A stretch of DNA of 32,421 nucleotides, from the NCBI GenBank assembly GCA_964628235.1, contig CAZVLU010000041.1, forward strand, positions 1-32,421, read 5' to 3'. The translations under genes and the position numbers were made by a program. Below the pieces are notes generated by a model. The model worked only from the letters and a program-made list of their open reading frames with translations. It ran no database searches and was not told the origin of the DNA. This document shows, in pieces, positions 22,530-29,620 of the stretch (positions are counted from its first letter, which is position 1; each line of letters opens with the position of its first letter). The DNA comes from CAMAVH01 sp964628235 (GTDB lineage Bacteria; Pseudomonadota; Alphaproteobacteria; SMXQ01).

Positions 22530-23579
22530 ATGAAGATCGACTGCGAAACCTATTATTGGCCGATCGAGTTTCTCGACCGTGTCGATCATCCGGGCAAGGG
22601 ACGGATCGAACGCGAGGACGCGACGACGGTCAGCTTCTATCGCGACGGCGAGATGATCCAGCGCTTCAAAAGTACGCGCTGGGACCTTGCCTTGCGCAAA
22701 CAGGCCATGGACGCAGGGGGCTTCGACGCCCAATTGCTGCTGCCCGATCCGCTGCCCTTCCTCTATGAGATCAATCACAGCCTCGGGCCCTTGATGGCGG
22801 CGGGCTACAATGCCCATCTCGCCGAGGCCATCGCCGACGAGCCGCGCTTTATCGGCGCCGCCTGGCTTTACTTGCCCGATATGGACGAGGCGCTCGCCGA
22901 ATTGCAGCGCGCCGCCAAGGCTGGCCTCAGAGCGGTCAAGATCAGCGGCGGATTCGCCGACGAAGACCTCGACGGCGCGGAGCTATGGCCGCTCTATGAA
23001 GCGGCCGAAGCGCTCGACATGGCGATCGTGGTGCGGCCAATCGAGCGCGCCTTCGAGGACCAAACCGGCCATCCCTGGCTGATCGGCGCCGACCGCTACA
23101 GCGGCATGCGCTTTCTCGCCAGCGGGTTGGGCTATCCCTTCACCTACATGCAGAGCATCGCGCGGCTGATCTTCAGCGGCACGCTCGACCGCTTTCCCAA
23201 GCTACGCTTCGCCTTTCTCAAAGGCGGCGCCGGCTGGGCGCCCTATCTGCGCGAGCGGCTCGACCGTCAGGCCGAGCATCGCGCCTTTCGCAGCCACGCC
23301 ATGAAAAAGGGTCTCAAGCTGCAAAAGCGGCCGAGCGAGTATTTCGAGCAAATCTATCTCGCCGCCGGGGCCGACGAGAGCTATCTCGCCGACGTCGCCA
23401 AGCGCTGGCCGGATCACCGCATGATCCTCGGCAGCGGCTACGATTCGGTCGAGGCGGGGGCGACTTGGCCGGATACGGTGGCCCGTGTCGCCGGTCTACC
23501 TGACCTCGCCGCCGCCGACCGGGAAGCGCTGCTCGGCGGCAACGCCAGGCGATTATTGGGCTTATCGCCCGGGGTCTGA
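22530..23579 (+). CDS. Amidohydrolase-2 fold protein lacking metal ligands
   Basis: A 349-residue TIM-barrel protein clearly related to amidohydrolase-2 enzymes (LAELQRAAKAGLRAVKISG near 126, LIFSGTLDRFPKLRFAFLKGGAGWAPYLRERLD near 212-245, LGGNARRLLGL at the C-terminus). The usual metal ligands are replaced at every position: beta1 DADAH is DCETY, beta5 AFHSG is VVRPI, beta6 His/Glu is Lys in FLKGGAGW, and beta8 GTDY is GSGY. By comparison the amidohydrolase at 1266 keeps them. It is therefore probably a metal-free enzyme or a binding/regulatory protein. ATG 22530 follows GGGGACGGGCGGC. It stands alone between the phoX terminator and the binding-protein gene. Confidence 0.82.
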   Translation: MKIDCETYYWPIEFLDRVDHPGKGRIEREDATTVSFYRDGEMIQRFKSTRWDLALRKQAMDAGGFDAQLLLPDPLPFLYEINHSLGPLMAAGYNAHLAEAIADEPRFIGAAWLYLPDMDEALAELQRAAKAGLRAVKISGGFADEDLDGAELWPLYEAAEALDMAIVVRPIERAFEDQTGHPWLIGADRYSGMRFLASGLGYPFTYMQSIARLIFSGTLDRFPKLRFAFLKGGAGWAPYLRERLDRQAEHRAFRSHAMKKGLKLQKRPSEYFEQIYLAAGADESYLADVAKRWPDHRMILGSGYDSVEAGATWPDTVARVAGLPDLAAADREALLGGNARRLLGLSPGV

Positions 23580-23702
23580 CGGGGCGGCCTGAGGAGTTGT
23601 CCTGACCGTCTATCGGCCAGCGCGGCCCCGCGCTATGATCCGTCCTGCCGATCCGACAGCGTCATTTCGACATCGTTCGGGGCACATTTCCGGGGTTCAG
23701 TG

Positions 23703-24659
23703 ATGTTCGGCGCAAAAGTCTTAGCCTTAAGCTTATGCATGGCGGCGCTTCTCGCCGTCGGCGGGGCCGTCAGCGCGCCGGCGCAGGCCGACATCTTGGC
23801 GCCGCCTGAGGAGCGCGACGGCACCTTCGTCGTCGGTCGCGTCTCATCCGATCTGCGGCGCACGCTGCCGCGCCTCGACCTTATGGCGAACCACATGGCA
23901 GGACGGCTTGCCGATGCCGGCTACCGCAAAGGGCACGGCGTCGTCGTCGGCAATGTCGAACAAATGGCGAAGCTGCTGCGCGACGGCGAGATCGACATGG
24001 TTTCGGAAAGCCCGCTCGCCGCCGTCCGCCTGGCCGACCTGAGCGGCGCCGAAATCGTCTTGCGCGAATGGAAGGACAAGATTCCGGTCTATCGCAGCGT
24101 CGTCATCGTCGCGAAAGACAGCCCGCTGCAAAGCCTGGCGGATCTGCGCGGCAAACGCATCGCGCTCGAAGACAGCAGCTCGACGACCGGCTTCCTGCTG
24201 CCGCTCGCCGCCCTCAAGGCTGCGGGCCTGCAGGTGGTGCAATTGGCGCGCCCCGATCAGGACGTTCCGGCGGATTCTGTCGGCTATATCTTTACGCAGA
24301 GCGAGCTCAACATCTCGTCTTGGACGGTGCGCGGGTTGGTCGATGCCGGCGGCTTCAGCGATTTGGATTTTGACGACAATGACCGCACGCCCAAGCGGAT
24401 GCGCGCCGATTTGCGCGTCATTCATTTGTCGCAGCCGGCGATCCGTTCGGTCGCGCTGTTGCGCGCCGGGCTGCCGGCGGAACGCCGGGCGCGCATCGTC
24501 GACGAACTGCTGGCGCTCGGCGCCGACGAGTCGGCCGCTCAAGTGCGGCATGAATATTACCGCTTGCGCCGCTACGACGCGATCGACGCCGACGGCCGTC
24601 GCAGCCTCGACGATATCCGCGCCGCCATCGCCGCGCTCGGCCCCACGGTCGTGAAATGA
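23703..24659 (+). CDS. PhnD-like periplasmic substrate-binding protein
   Basis: A 318-residue PhnD-type (phosphate/phosphonate ABC) binding protein. A signal peptide ends near SAPAQA (residue 29). Family landmarks are LDLMANHMAGRL near 58 (start of domain 1), GEIDMVSESPLAAVRL near 97, VIVAKDSPLQSLADLRGKRIALEDSSSTTGFLLP near 133-168 and the late helix region. No permease or ATPase gene is nearby; instead a membrane histidine kinase starts 36 bases downstream on the same strand. It may present its ligand to that kinase rather than feed a transporter (inference). ATG 23703 is preferred over GTG 23700. No PHO box was found in front of it. Confidence 0.85.
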   Translation: MFGAKVLALSLCMAALLAVGGAVSAPAQADILAPPEERDGTFVVGRVSSDLRRTLPRLDLMANHMAGRLADAGYRKGHGVVVGNVEQMAKLLRDGEIDMVSESPLAAVRLADLSGAEIVLREWKDKIPVYRSVVIVAKDSPLQSLADLRGKRIALEDSSSTTGFLLPLAALKAAGLQVVQLARPDQDVPADSVGYIFTQSELNISSWTVRGLVDAGGFSDLDFDDNDRTPKRMRADLRVIHLSQPAIRSVALLRAGLPAERRARIVDELLALGADESAAQVRHEYYRLRRYDAIDADGRRSLDDIRAAIAALGPTVVK

Positions 24660-24695
24660 ATGGTCCTTCGATGGCCGTGAAGTGACGGCAGCATC

Positions 24696-26252
24696 ATGAA
24701 GCTGCGGCTGCATCACCGCTATTCGATGGTCATCGTCACGTTGCTGCTGTCCGCGGTGGCGATCATTTCCGGCGCGGCGGTCGTGGTTTTCACCAGCCAA
24801 TCCGAGCGCACCGAGGCGGCGAGCGCGCGCGCCATGACCAACGCCTTGCGCGAGCAGGCGATTTCCGACGGCACCTATCTGGCGACGCTGGCCAGCGAGA
24901 TGATCGCCTCGTCGCTGTACGATCTCGACATGCGCGATCTCGAAGAGCATCTGCGCTCGATCCGCCATTACAGGGGCGTGCTGGCGGTTCGCGTCATCGA
25001 CCCGCGCGGGCGCGTGCTGCACGACGGCAGCGACACGATCTCCGATTTCGGCCGCCGCAGCCGCGACGCCGTCACCGAACAGGCTTTGCAGACGCGGACC
25101 ACCGCTACTTCGATCGAAGGAGACACCCTCAGCATCGCCGCGCCGGCGCTGATTGGCGATCGACTGCTCGGCGTCATCCATGTCGATATTTCGTTGGCCA
25201 ATTTGATGCGCCATGAGACCAATTTGCGCCGCGAGATCGGCCAAATCTCCGCCGAGGGCCGCGCCTCCCTCATCGCCATCGTCGGCTTGGCGGCGCTCGT
25301 CCTCGGCATCGTCGGGCTGGTGATCGGGCTGGTGATCGCGCGCGGCTTGAGCCAGCCGATTCAGATCCTCTCGGCGGCGACGCGGCGCATCGGCCAGGGC
25401 GAGGAGGCCCTCGAATTGCCGATGGAACGGTCCGACGAGATCGGCGATCTGGCGCGCGATCTCGACAAGATGTCGAGCGGATTGCGCCAAGCCAGCCGGA
25501 TGTCGCGCCTCGCCACCGTGGGCGAGGTGGCGGTCGGCGTCGCCCATGAACTGAACCAGCCGCTCAGCACCATCCGCATGGCGGCCGACAACGCGCTGGC
25601 GGCGCTCCAAGACGAATCGCCCGATCGCGCTTACTTGCGCAGCAAGCTCGATCTCGTCTCGCAGCTTGCCGGCCGCATGGGCGAGCAGATTCAGCGCATG
25701 TGCGCGGTCGGCCGGCGCGACGAACGGCGCATCGCCTTCGATCCGCGCGTCAGCGTGCGCGACGCGCTGGCGCTGCATACAGGCGGGCTGGAGGCGGAAG
25801 GCATCGAGACGATCGTCGCTTGGCCCGACATGGCGGCGGATCGTCCGCTTGTCGTGCTCGGCTTGCCCAATCAATTGATGCAGGTGGTCGTCAACCTGAT
25901 CTCCAATGCGCGCGACGCCATCATCGCCTGCGGCGACACGCCGATGGGGCGGCTGCGCTCGGTGCGCGGCCAAATCCGCCTGTCGCTCGCCATCGACGAG
26001 GCGGCCGGCGTGGTTCGCCTCGAGATCGCCGACAACGGCGGCGGCATCCCGGCGGAAATTCTCGGCCGCGTCTTTGATCCCTTCTTCACCACCAAGGAAG
26101 TGACCAAGGGCACCGGCCTCGGCCTCTCGATCAGCTACGGCATCGTCGCCGGCATGGGCGGGCAAATCGACGTGCGTAACGGTCCCGACGGCGCGATTTT
26201 CAGCGTTTCACTGCCTCTGGCCAGCGCTGCAGCGGCGCGGGCGGCGGAATAG
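24696..26252 (+). CDS. Membrane sensor histidine kinase with HAMP domain
   Basis: A 518-residue kinase. Membrane segments at about residues 10-33 and 190-215 flank a 155-residue periplasmic sensor with a PAS/CACHE-like feel (VLAVRVIDPRGRVLHDGSD near 95-113, IAAPALIGDRLLGVIHVDIS near 147-166). HAMP spans about 216-268, the H-box VAHELNQPLSTIRM has His284, the N-box is NLISNARDAI near 400, G1 is DNGGGIP near 446, and FDPFFTTKEVTKGTGLGLS near 460-478 completes the ATPase. The HELNQPL H-box and NARDA N-box are typical of the NtrB/DctB-like HPK4 group, often paired with periplasmic ligands. It lies right after a PhnD-like binding protein and before a single-domain receiver. Confidence 0.93.
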   Translation: MKLRLHHRYSMVIVTLLLSAVAIISGAAVVVFTSQSERTEAASARAMTNALREQAISDGTYLATLASEMIASSLYDLDMRDLEEHLRSIRHYRGVLAVRVIDPRGRVLHDGSDTISDFGRRSRDAVTEQALQTRTTATSIEGDTLSIAAPALIGDRLLGVIHVDISLANLMRHETNLRREIGQISAEGRASLIAIVGLAALVLGIVGLVIGLVIARGLSQPIQILSAATRRIGQGEEALELPMERSDEIGDLARDLDKMSSGLRQASRMSRLATVGEVAVGVAHELNQPLSTIRMAADNALAALQDESPDRAYLRSKLDLVSQLAGRMGEQIQRMCAVGRRDERRIAFDPRVSVRDALALHTGGLEAEGIETIVAWPDMAADRPLVVLGLPNQLMQVVVNLISNARDAIIACGDTPMGRLRSVRGQIRLSLAIDEAAGVVRLEIADNGGGIPAEILGRVFDPFFTTKEVTKGTGLGLSISYGIVAGMGGQIDVRNGPDGAIFSVSLPLASAAAARAAE

Positions 26253-26392
26253 GGGTTTTTTGTTGCAGATTTATGACAAAGCGCCGCGCTATGATGGGAA
26301 CAACTGGGAGTTGCGGCTGTCGTTCAGCGTGCTCGCGGCCTACACTTTACGCTGCGGTTTAGCCCGCCGCGCCCTCTTGATGGATTTGCTTC

Positions 26393-26806
26393 GTGGTTCC
26401 TTCCCATAAACCCATGGCCGGCCGGGCCGACAGCCCGCAACAAGCGGTGCTGGTCGTCGACGACGATCCGTTGCAGCGCAGCGAGATCGTTGATTTCCTC
26501 ATCCGCCAGGGCATCGCCGTGGTTTCGGCGCAAAACGGCTTCGCCGCCGTCCATGAAATTCGTCGCCTGCGTCCCGCCGTGGTGGTGATGGACATGAAAA
26601 TGCCGGGGCTCGACGGCATCCATGTCGCGCGCCTGATCCAAGACCTTCAAAGCAAGCCGAAGGTCATCTTGGTCTCGGGCTTTCCGGAATATATCTACCG
26701 CGCGCACCAGGAAGACCTTGGCGTCTTCGCCATCGTCGAAAAGCCGGTGCCGCTCGCCGTGCTCGCCCGCTTCATCCGCGAAGCGCTCGCTAAAGGCGAC
26801 GTCTAG
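26393..26806 (+). CDS. Single-domain response regulator (CheY-like receiver)
   Basis: A receiver domain with no output domain: VVDDDP near residue 22, phosphorylated Asp in VVVMDMKMPGLDG near 62, Ser instead of Thr in VILVSGFPE near 89, and Lys in VEKPVP near 110. It may be a phosphorelay shuttle or phosphate sink for the kinase encoded 140 bases upstream. The start is GTG 26393 (137 residues) or ATG 26414 (130 residues); the receiver fold begins well after both. The GPLPE-type tail is short, so DNA binding is ruled out. Stop lies five bases from the convergent apt stop. Confidence 0.88.
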   Translation: MVPSHKPMAGRADSPQQAVLVVDDDPLQRSEIVDFLIRQGIAVVSAQNGFAAVHEIRRLRPAVVVMDMKMPGLDGIHVARLIQDLQSKPKVILVSGFPEYIYRAHQEDLGVFAIVEKPVPLAVLARFIREALAKGDV

Positions 26807-26810
26807 CGCC

Positions 26811-27338
26811 TCACGAATCGTAAGCCATTAAGGATTCGAACGGCGCGTCGACCTTGGCGCGTCCGCCGAGGAAGGTGAGTTCGATGAGCGCCGCGGTGCC
26901 GACGACGTCGCCGCCGACATTGCGCAACAGCTGGATCGCCGCCGCCATGGTGCCGCCCGTCGCCAACAAGTCGTCGACCAGCACGACGCGTTGGCCGGGC
27001 CGCACGGTGCCCGCCTGAATCTCGATCGTGTCGCTGCCATATTCCAGGTCGTAGCTGTAGGGCACCGTGGCGCCCGGCAGCTTGCCCTTCTTGCGCAGCA
27101 TCACGAAGCCGCAGCCGAGCGCGTAGGCGAGGGGGGCTGCGACGAGAAAGCCGCGCGACTCGATGCCGGCGAGCAGTTCGGGCCGTTGCGGCTTGACGAT
27201 GCCGGCGAGTCGTTCGATCGCCTCGTGCCAGGCCGCCGGATGGGCGAGCAATGTCGAGATGTCGTAGAACAGAATGCCCGGCTTGGGAAAATCGGCGATT
27301 TGCCGAATATGGCTTTTGAGATCGATCGTGTTTGACAT
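26811..27338 (-). CDS. apt: Adenine phosphoribosyltransferase
   Basis: A 175-residue purine-salvage enzyme that joins adenine to PRPP to give AMP and pyrophosphate. It has the typical start LKSHIRQIADFPKPGILFYDIS (residues 7-28), LLAGIESRGFLVAAPLA near 55-71, the RKKGKLPG motif near 82, and the PRPP-binding loop VLVDDLLATGGT at 119-130. Full length for the family. ATG 27338 fits the family N-terminus exactly. It faces the receiver gene and is divergent from the TAXI gene; no operon partner. Confidence 0.96.
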   Translation of the reverse strand: MSNTIDLKSHIRQIADFPKPGILFYDISTLLAHPAAWHEAIERLAGIVKPQRPELLAGIESRGFLVAAPLAYALGCGFVMLRKKGKLPGATVPYSYDLEYGSDTIEIQAGTVRPGQRVVLVDDLLATGGTMAAAIQLLRNVGGDVVGTAALIELTFLGGRAKVDAPFESLMAYDS

Positions 27339-27451
27339 GGCCCGATGAAAAAGACGGATGGGAGCGTTCCGCAGTCTATCCGCGACGCGCAGGGTTCAAA
27401 AGCGCCATCAAGCTGATAAACTCCGCGCTCCGTCCGTTTGAGGTTTTCGCC

Positions 27452-28453
27452 ATGAACAAGACTGTCGTCGCCGTCGCCGCGATTCTCACCGCCGGCGCGG
27501 TCGCAGTTTGGGCGCTGGGCGGGAATCGCCAAGATCTGCCGCCCTTGCATGGCGGCGACGGCGGCATCGTTATCGGCACCGGCGTCGTGACCGGCCTCTA
27601 TTTTCCGGCAGGCGGCGCGATTTGCCGGCTGCTCAACCGCGGCCGCGACCTGCATGGCATCCGCTGCTCGGTCGAAGCGACCGACGGTTCGGTCGCCAAC
27701 ATCAACGCCCTGCGCGGCGGCGAACTCGATCTCGCCATCGTGCAGTCCGATTGGCAGCACAGCGCTTACATCGGCGCCGGCAGCTTCAAGTCGGTCGGCC
27801 CCTTCGAGGACTTGCGGGCGCTGTTCTCGATCCATAGCGAAGCGTTCAACTTGCTTGTGCGCCGCGATAGCAAGCTGGGACGGTTCGCCGATCTCAAAGG
27901 CAAGCGCGTCAACGTCGGGCCGGCAGGCTCAGGCCAACGCGCCATGTTCGAGGACGTCATGGCGGCGCACGACTTCACCGCCAAGGATTTCGCGCAACTG
28001 TCCGATCTGCGCGCCGGCGAACAGGGCAAGGCGCTGTGCGAGCGCAAGATCGACGCGGCCGTCGTCGTGCTCGCGCATCCCAATGGCGCGATTCACGAGA
28101 TGGCGGCGGCTTGCGAGTTGGCTCTTGTCGAAATCGCCGGCGCGCCGCTCGAACGCCTCCTGCAAGATAGGCCCTATTATGCGCCGCTCGTGGTGCCCAG
28201 CGGGCTCTACGAACGCTTGCCGGCGCAAGACAGCCGCAGCTTCGGCTTGAAGGCGACGCTGGTCGCGCCGGCGCAGCTCGGCGACGACGCCGTTTATCAA
28301 ATCTTGCGCGCCGTGTTCGACAATTTCGACGAATTTCGCGCCCTGCATCCGGCCTTCGCGGCGCTCGAGGCGCGCGCCATGGCGCGCGACGGCAATAGCG
28401 CGCCGCTGCATCCGGGCGCCGAGCGCTATTTCAACGAGAAGGGCCTGCTCTAG
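27452..28453 (+). CDS. TAXI-family TRAP transporter-like binding protein
   Basis: A 333-residue TAXI binding protein. A hydrophobic N-terminus (residues 4-22) is a signal peptide or anchor; the mature part starts with GGIVIGTGVVTGLYFPAGGAICRLLN (37-62), the family fingerprint, followed by VEATDGSVANINALRGGELDLAIVQSDWQ (74-102) and LKGKRVNVGPAGSG near 149. These proteins bind small organic anions such as glutamate or related acids. No TRAP permease is encoded nearby, so it is either an orphan binding protein serving a distant TRAP system or a sensor. ATG 27452 is chosen because the signal peptide starts there; the longer frame from 27332 overlaps apt. Confidence 0.9.
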   Translation: MNKTVVAVAAILTAGAVAVWALGGNRQDLPPLHGGDGGIVIGTGVVTGLYFPAGGAICRLLNRGRDLHGIRCSVEATDGSVANINALRGGELDLAIVQSDWQHSAYIGAGSFKSVGPFEDLRALFSIHSEAFNLLVRRDSKLGRFADLKGKRVNVGPAGSGQRAMFEDVMAAHDFTAKDFAQLSDLRAGEQGKALCERKIDAAVVVLAHPNGAIHEMAAACELALVEIAGAPLERLLQDRPYYAPLVVPSGLYERLPAQDSRSFGLKATLVAPAQLGDDAVYQILRAVFDNFDEFRALHPAFAALEARAMARDGNSAPLHPGAERYFNEKGLL

Positions 28454-28463
28454 GCCCCGCTCG

Positions 28464-28610
28464 TCATTGGATGGAGGCTGGCGCTTCGATGCCGAAGACT
28501 TGGCTGACGCTTTGGCCTTGCGGACGGCAGAAGTGGTAATAGCTCGAGATCGTCGCGAGCATGATGCCGAGCGCGAAGCCGTAAAGAAACGTGCGGCGGG
28601 AATCGTTCAT
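28464..28610 (-). CDS. Small 48-residue membrane protein
   Basis: A short minus-strand frame with ATG at 28608-28610 and TGA at 28464-28466. It encodes a basic start (MNDSRRTF), one hydrophobic segment of about 16-18 residues (LYGFALGIMLATISSYY, residues 9-25) with a positively charged flank on the N side, and a soluble 23-residue tail with one cysteine (HFCRPQGQ). This is the layout of a small single-pass inner-membrane protein. GGATGAG lies just upstream of the ATG; an in-frame ATG at 28622 would give 52 residues. No homologue is recognised. It is convergent with the TAXI gene and divergent from the PH-domain gene. Confidence 0.55.
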   Translation of the reverse strand: MNDSRRTFLYGFALGIMLATISSYYHFCRPQGQSVSQVFGIEAPASIQ

Positions 28611-28675
28611 CGTCTCATCCATCTGCAGAAGGTGGGGCGGAAATCGCTCCGTTCATAGCCGATGCCGGCGGCTCT

Positions 28676-28693
28676 GGCCAGGGCGCCCTGGCC
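28676..28693. promoter_or_regulatory. Perfect 18-bp palindrome between divergent genes
   Basis: GGCCAGGGCGCCCTGGCC, two 9-base arms with no spacer, lies between the small membrane protein and the PH-domain gene, 73 bases before the latter's start. It could be an operator of a dimeric regulator for one or both genes. Confidence 0.45.
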
Positions 28694-28765
28694 TATCCGT
28701 TGCGCCATGCTAGGATGCCGGCATGGACGGCGCAGCCGTCGTACCGGGGCAAGAAGGAGAGGGGC

Positions 28766-29245
28766 GTGGCCAAATATATCGGCAGCATCCTGCAAGGCGA
28801 CGAACAGGTGATCCACGAAGCGTCGATCCATTGGGTCGTCTATCTGCCCTCGATCTTTTTTTTCGCTCTTGGCCTTGCGCTGCTGTTGTGGGTCGCGCCG
28901 ATCTATCAAGCGGGCGGCCGCGAGATCGTCAGCATGATCGGCGTCATCCTCGCCCTCGCCGCGTTGCTCGCCGCGCCGTTCTATTTTTTCAAGGCGCTGA
29001 TCCAACGCCGCGCCACCGAGCTTGCCATCACCAACCGGCGCGTCATCGCCAAGGTCGGCCTCATCCGCCGCAAGACCTGGGAGATCAACGCCGCCAAAGT
29101 CGAAGGCGTCGAGGTCGAGCAATCGATCTGGGGACGCATTCTCGGCTACGGCACTGTGACGGTGAACGGCACCGGCGGCGGCATCGCGCCGATCCGCAAC
29201 ATCGACAACCCGGTCGAATTTCGCAAACATGTGACGTCGCTCTGA
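28766..29245 (+). CDS. Bacterial PH-domain (bPH2/YdbS-like) membrane protein
   Basis: A 159-residue protein. Two membrane segments (about residues 26-47 and 57-79) form an N-terminal hairpin, followed by a bPH2 domain: ATELAITNRRVIAKVGLIRRKTWEINAAKVEGVEVEQSIWGRILGYGTVTVNGTGG (about 87-141), where the TNRRV start and GxILGYGTVxVxGTGG end are the domain's hallmarks. Function unknown; such proteins may scaffold at the membrane. GTG 28766 is chosen because GAAGGAGAGG lies just upstream and no good ATG fits; an in-frame ATG at 28700 precedes that ribosome site. The stop codon lies in a tandem duplicated 16-mer. Confidence 0.86.
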   Translation: MAKYIGSILQGDEQVIHEASIHWVVYLPSIFFFALGLALLLWVAPIYQAGGREIVSMIGVILALAALLAAPFYFFKALIQRRATELAITNRRVIAKVGLIRRKTWEINAAKVEGVEVEQSIWGRILGYGTVTVNGTGGGIAPIRNIDNPVEFRKHVTSL

Positions 29246-29270
29246 GACGTCCGGGCTCTGAGACGTCCGG
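29239..29270. repeat. Perfect tandem duplication of a 16-mer
   Basis: GCTCTGAGACGTCCGG occurs twice head to tail (29239-29254 and 29255-29270) across the stop codon of the PH-domain gene. The first copy supplies the TGA. Recent slippage or duplication is likely. Confidence 0.8.
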
Positions 29271-29278
29271 CGCAAACG

Positions 29279-29310
29279 ATAAAGGCCACGTCATCAGACG
29301 TGGCCTTTAT
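29279..29310. terminator. Bidirectional intrinsic terminator
   Basis: A 14-bp perfect stem (29279-29292 with 29297-29310) around a 4-base loop; AT-rich ends give TTTAT tracts in both directions. It can end the PH-domain transcript (plus) and the tRNA-Pro transcript (minus). Confidence 0.85.
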
Positions 29311-29326
29311 GCGGTCGGGAAAAGTT

Positions 29327-29403
29327 TGGTCGGGGAAAGAGGATTCGAACCTCCGGCCCCCACGTCCCGAACGTGGTGCTCTACCAGGCTGAGCTATTCC
29401 CCG
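29327..29403 (-). tRNA. tRNA-Pro, anticodon CGG
   Basis: A 77-base tRNA reading leftward. The acceptor stem CGGGGAA (5' end at 29403) pairs with TTCCCCG, the D arm has AGCTCAGCCTGGTAGAGC, the anticodon stem CCACG/CGTGG holds loop TTCGGGA with anticodon CGG, and the T loop is GGTTCGAATCC. The CCA end is encoded (TGG at 29327-29329 on the plus strand). It decodes CCG proline codons. A strong promoter lies directly upstream and a shared terminator downstream. Confidence 0.97.
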
Positions 29404-29414
29404 AAGAGGCGAGG

Positions 29415-29443
29415 GTTATATACCGGCGATTTGCCGATGACAA
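29415..29443 (-). promoter_or_regulatory. Sigma-70-type promoter of tRNA-Pro
   Basis: On the minus strand TTGTCA (29443-29438) and TATAAC (29420-29415) are separated by exactly 17 bases, a near-consensus housekeeping promoter. Transcription would start near 29408, about five bases before the mature tRNA 5' end. Confidence 0.82.
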
Positions 29444-29527
29444 CCATCCCCGCGCGCTTTTCGGCAGGGCTGCGGATTCCCCGCAAAGCGGCGGAATCTG
29501 TGCTGTTCCGGCGAAATCGCAGGGCCC

Positions 29528-29620
29528 GATTAATCGCCGCGCGACATGTCATGGCGTCCCGCCATGCGCGCGTGGCTCAATGGCCTCTGGCCATGCTGGC
29601 GATTAATGGCCACGCGACAT
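29528..29620. repeat. Duplicated gene terminus flanking two hairpins
   Basis: The last codons of the polyprenyl synthase gene (29601-29620) are repeated at 29528-29547 with 18 of 20 identical bases. Between the copies lie two tight inverted repeats, CATGGCG-TCC-CGCCATG (29550-29566) and ATGGCC-TCT-GGCCAT (29580-29594). The 73-base period and the preserved MSRG-stop reading suggest a local tandem duplication. Confidence 0.6.

Noticed and set aside
23660..23690. PHO box before the PhnD-like gene
   Set aside because: Only one GTCAT is present; the second half-site is not at the 11-base period.
26299..26327. GGAAC with CGTT before the receiver gene
   Set aside because: The spacer is 19 bases, outside the 16-17 accepted for EcfG promoters.
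29473..29497. Hairpin GATTCC...GGAATC upstream of tRNA-Pro as terminator
   Set aside because: It has mismatches and no T-tract on either strand, and it lies upstream of the tRNA promoter.
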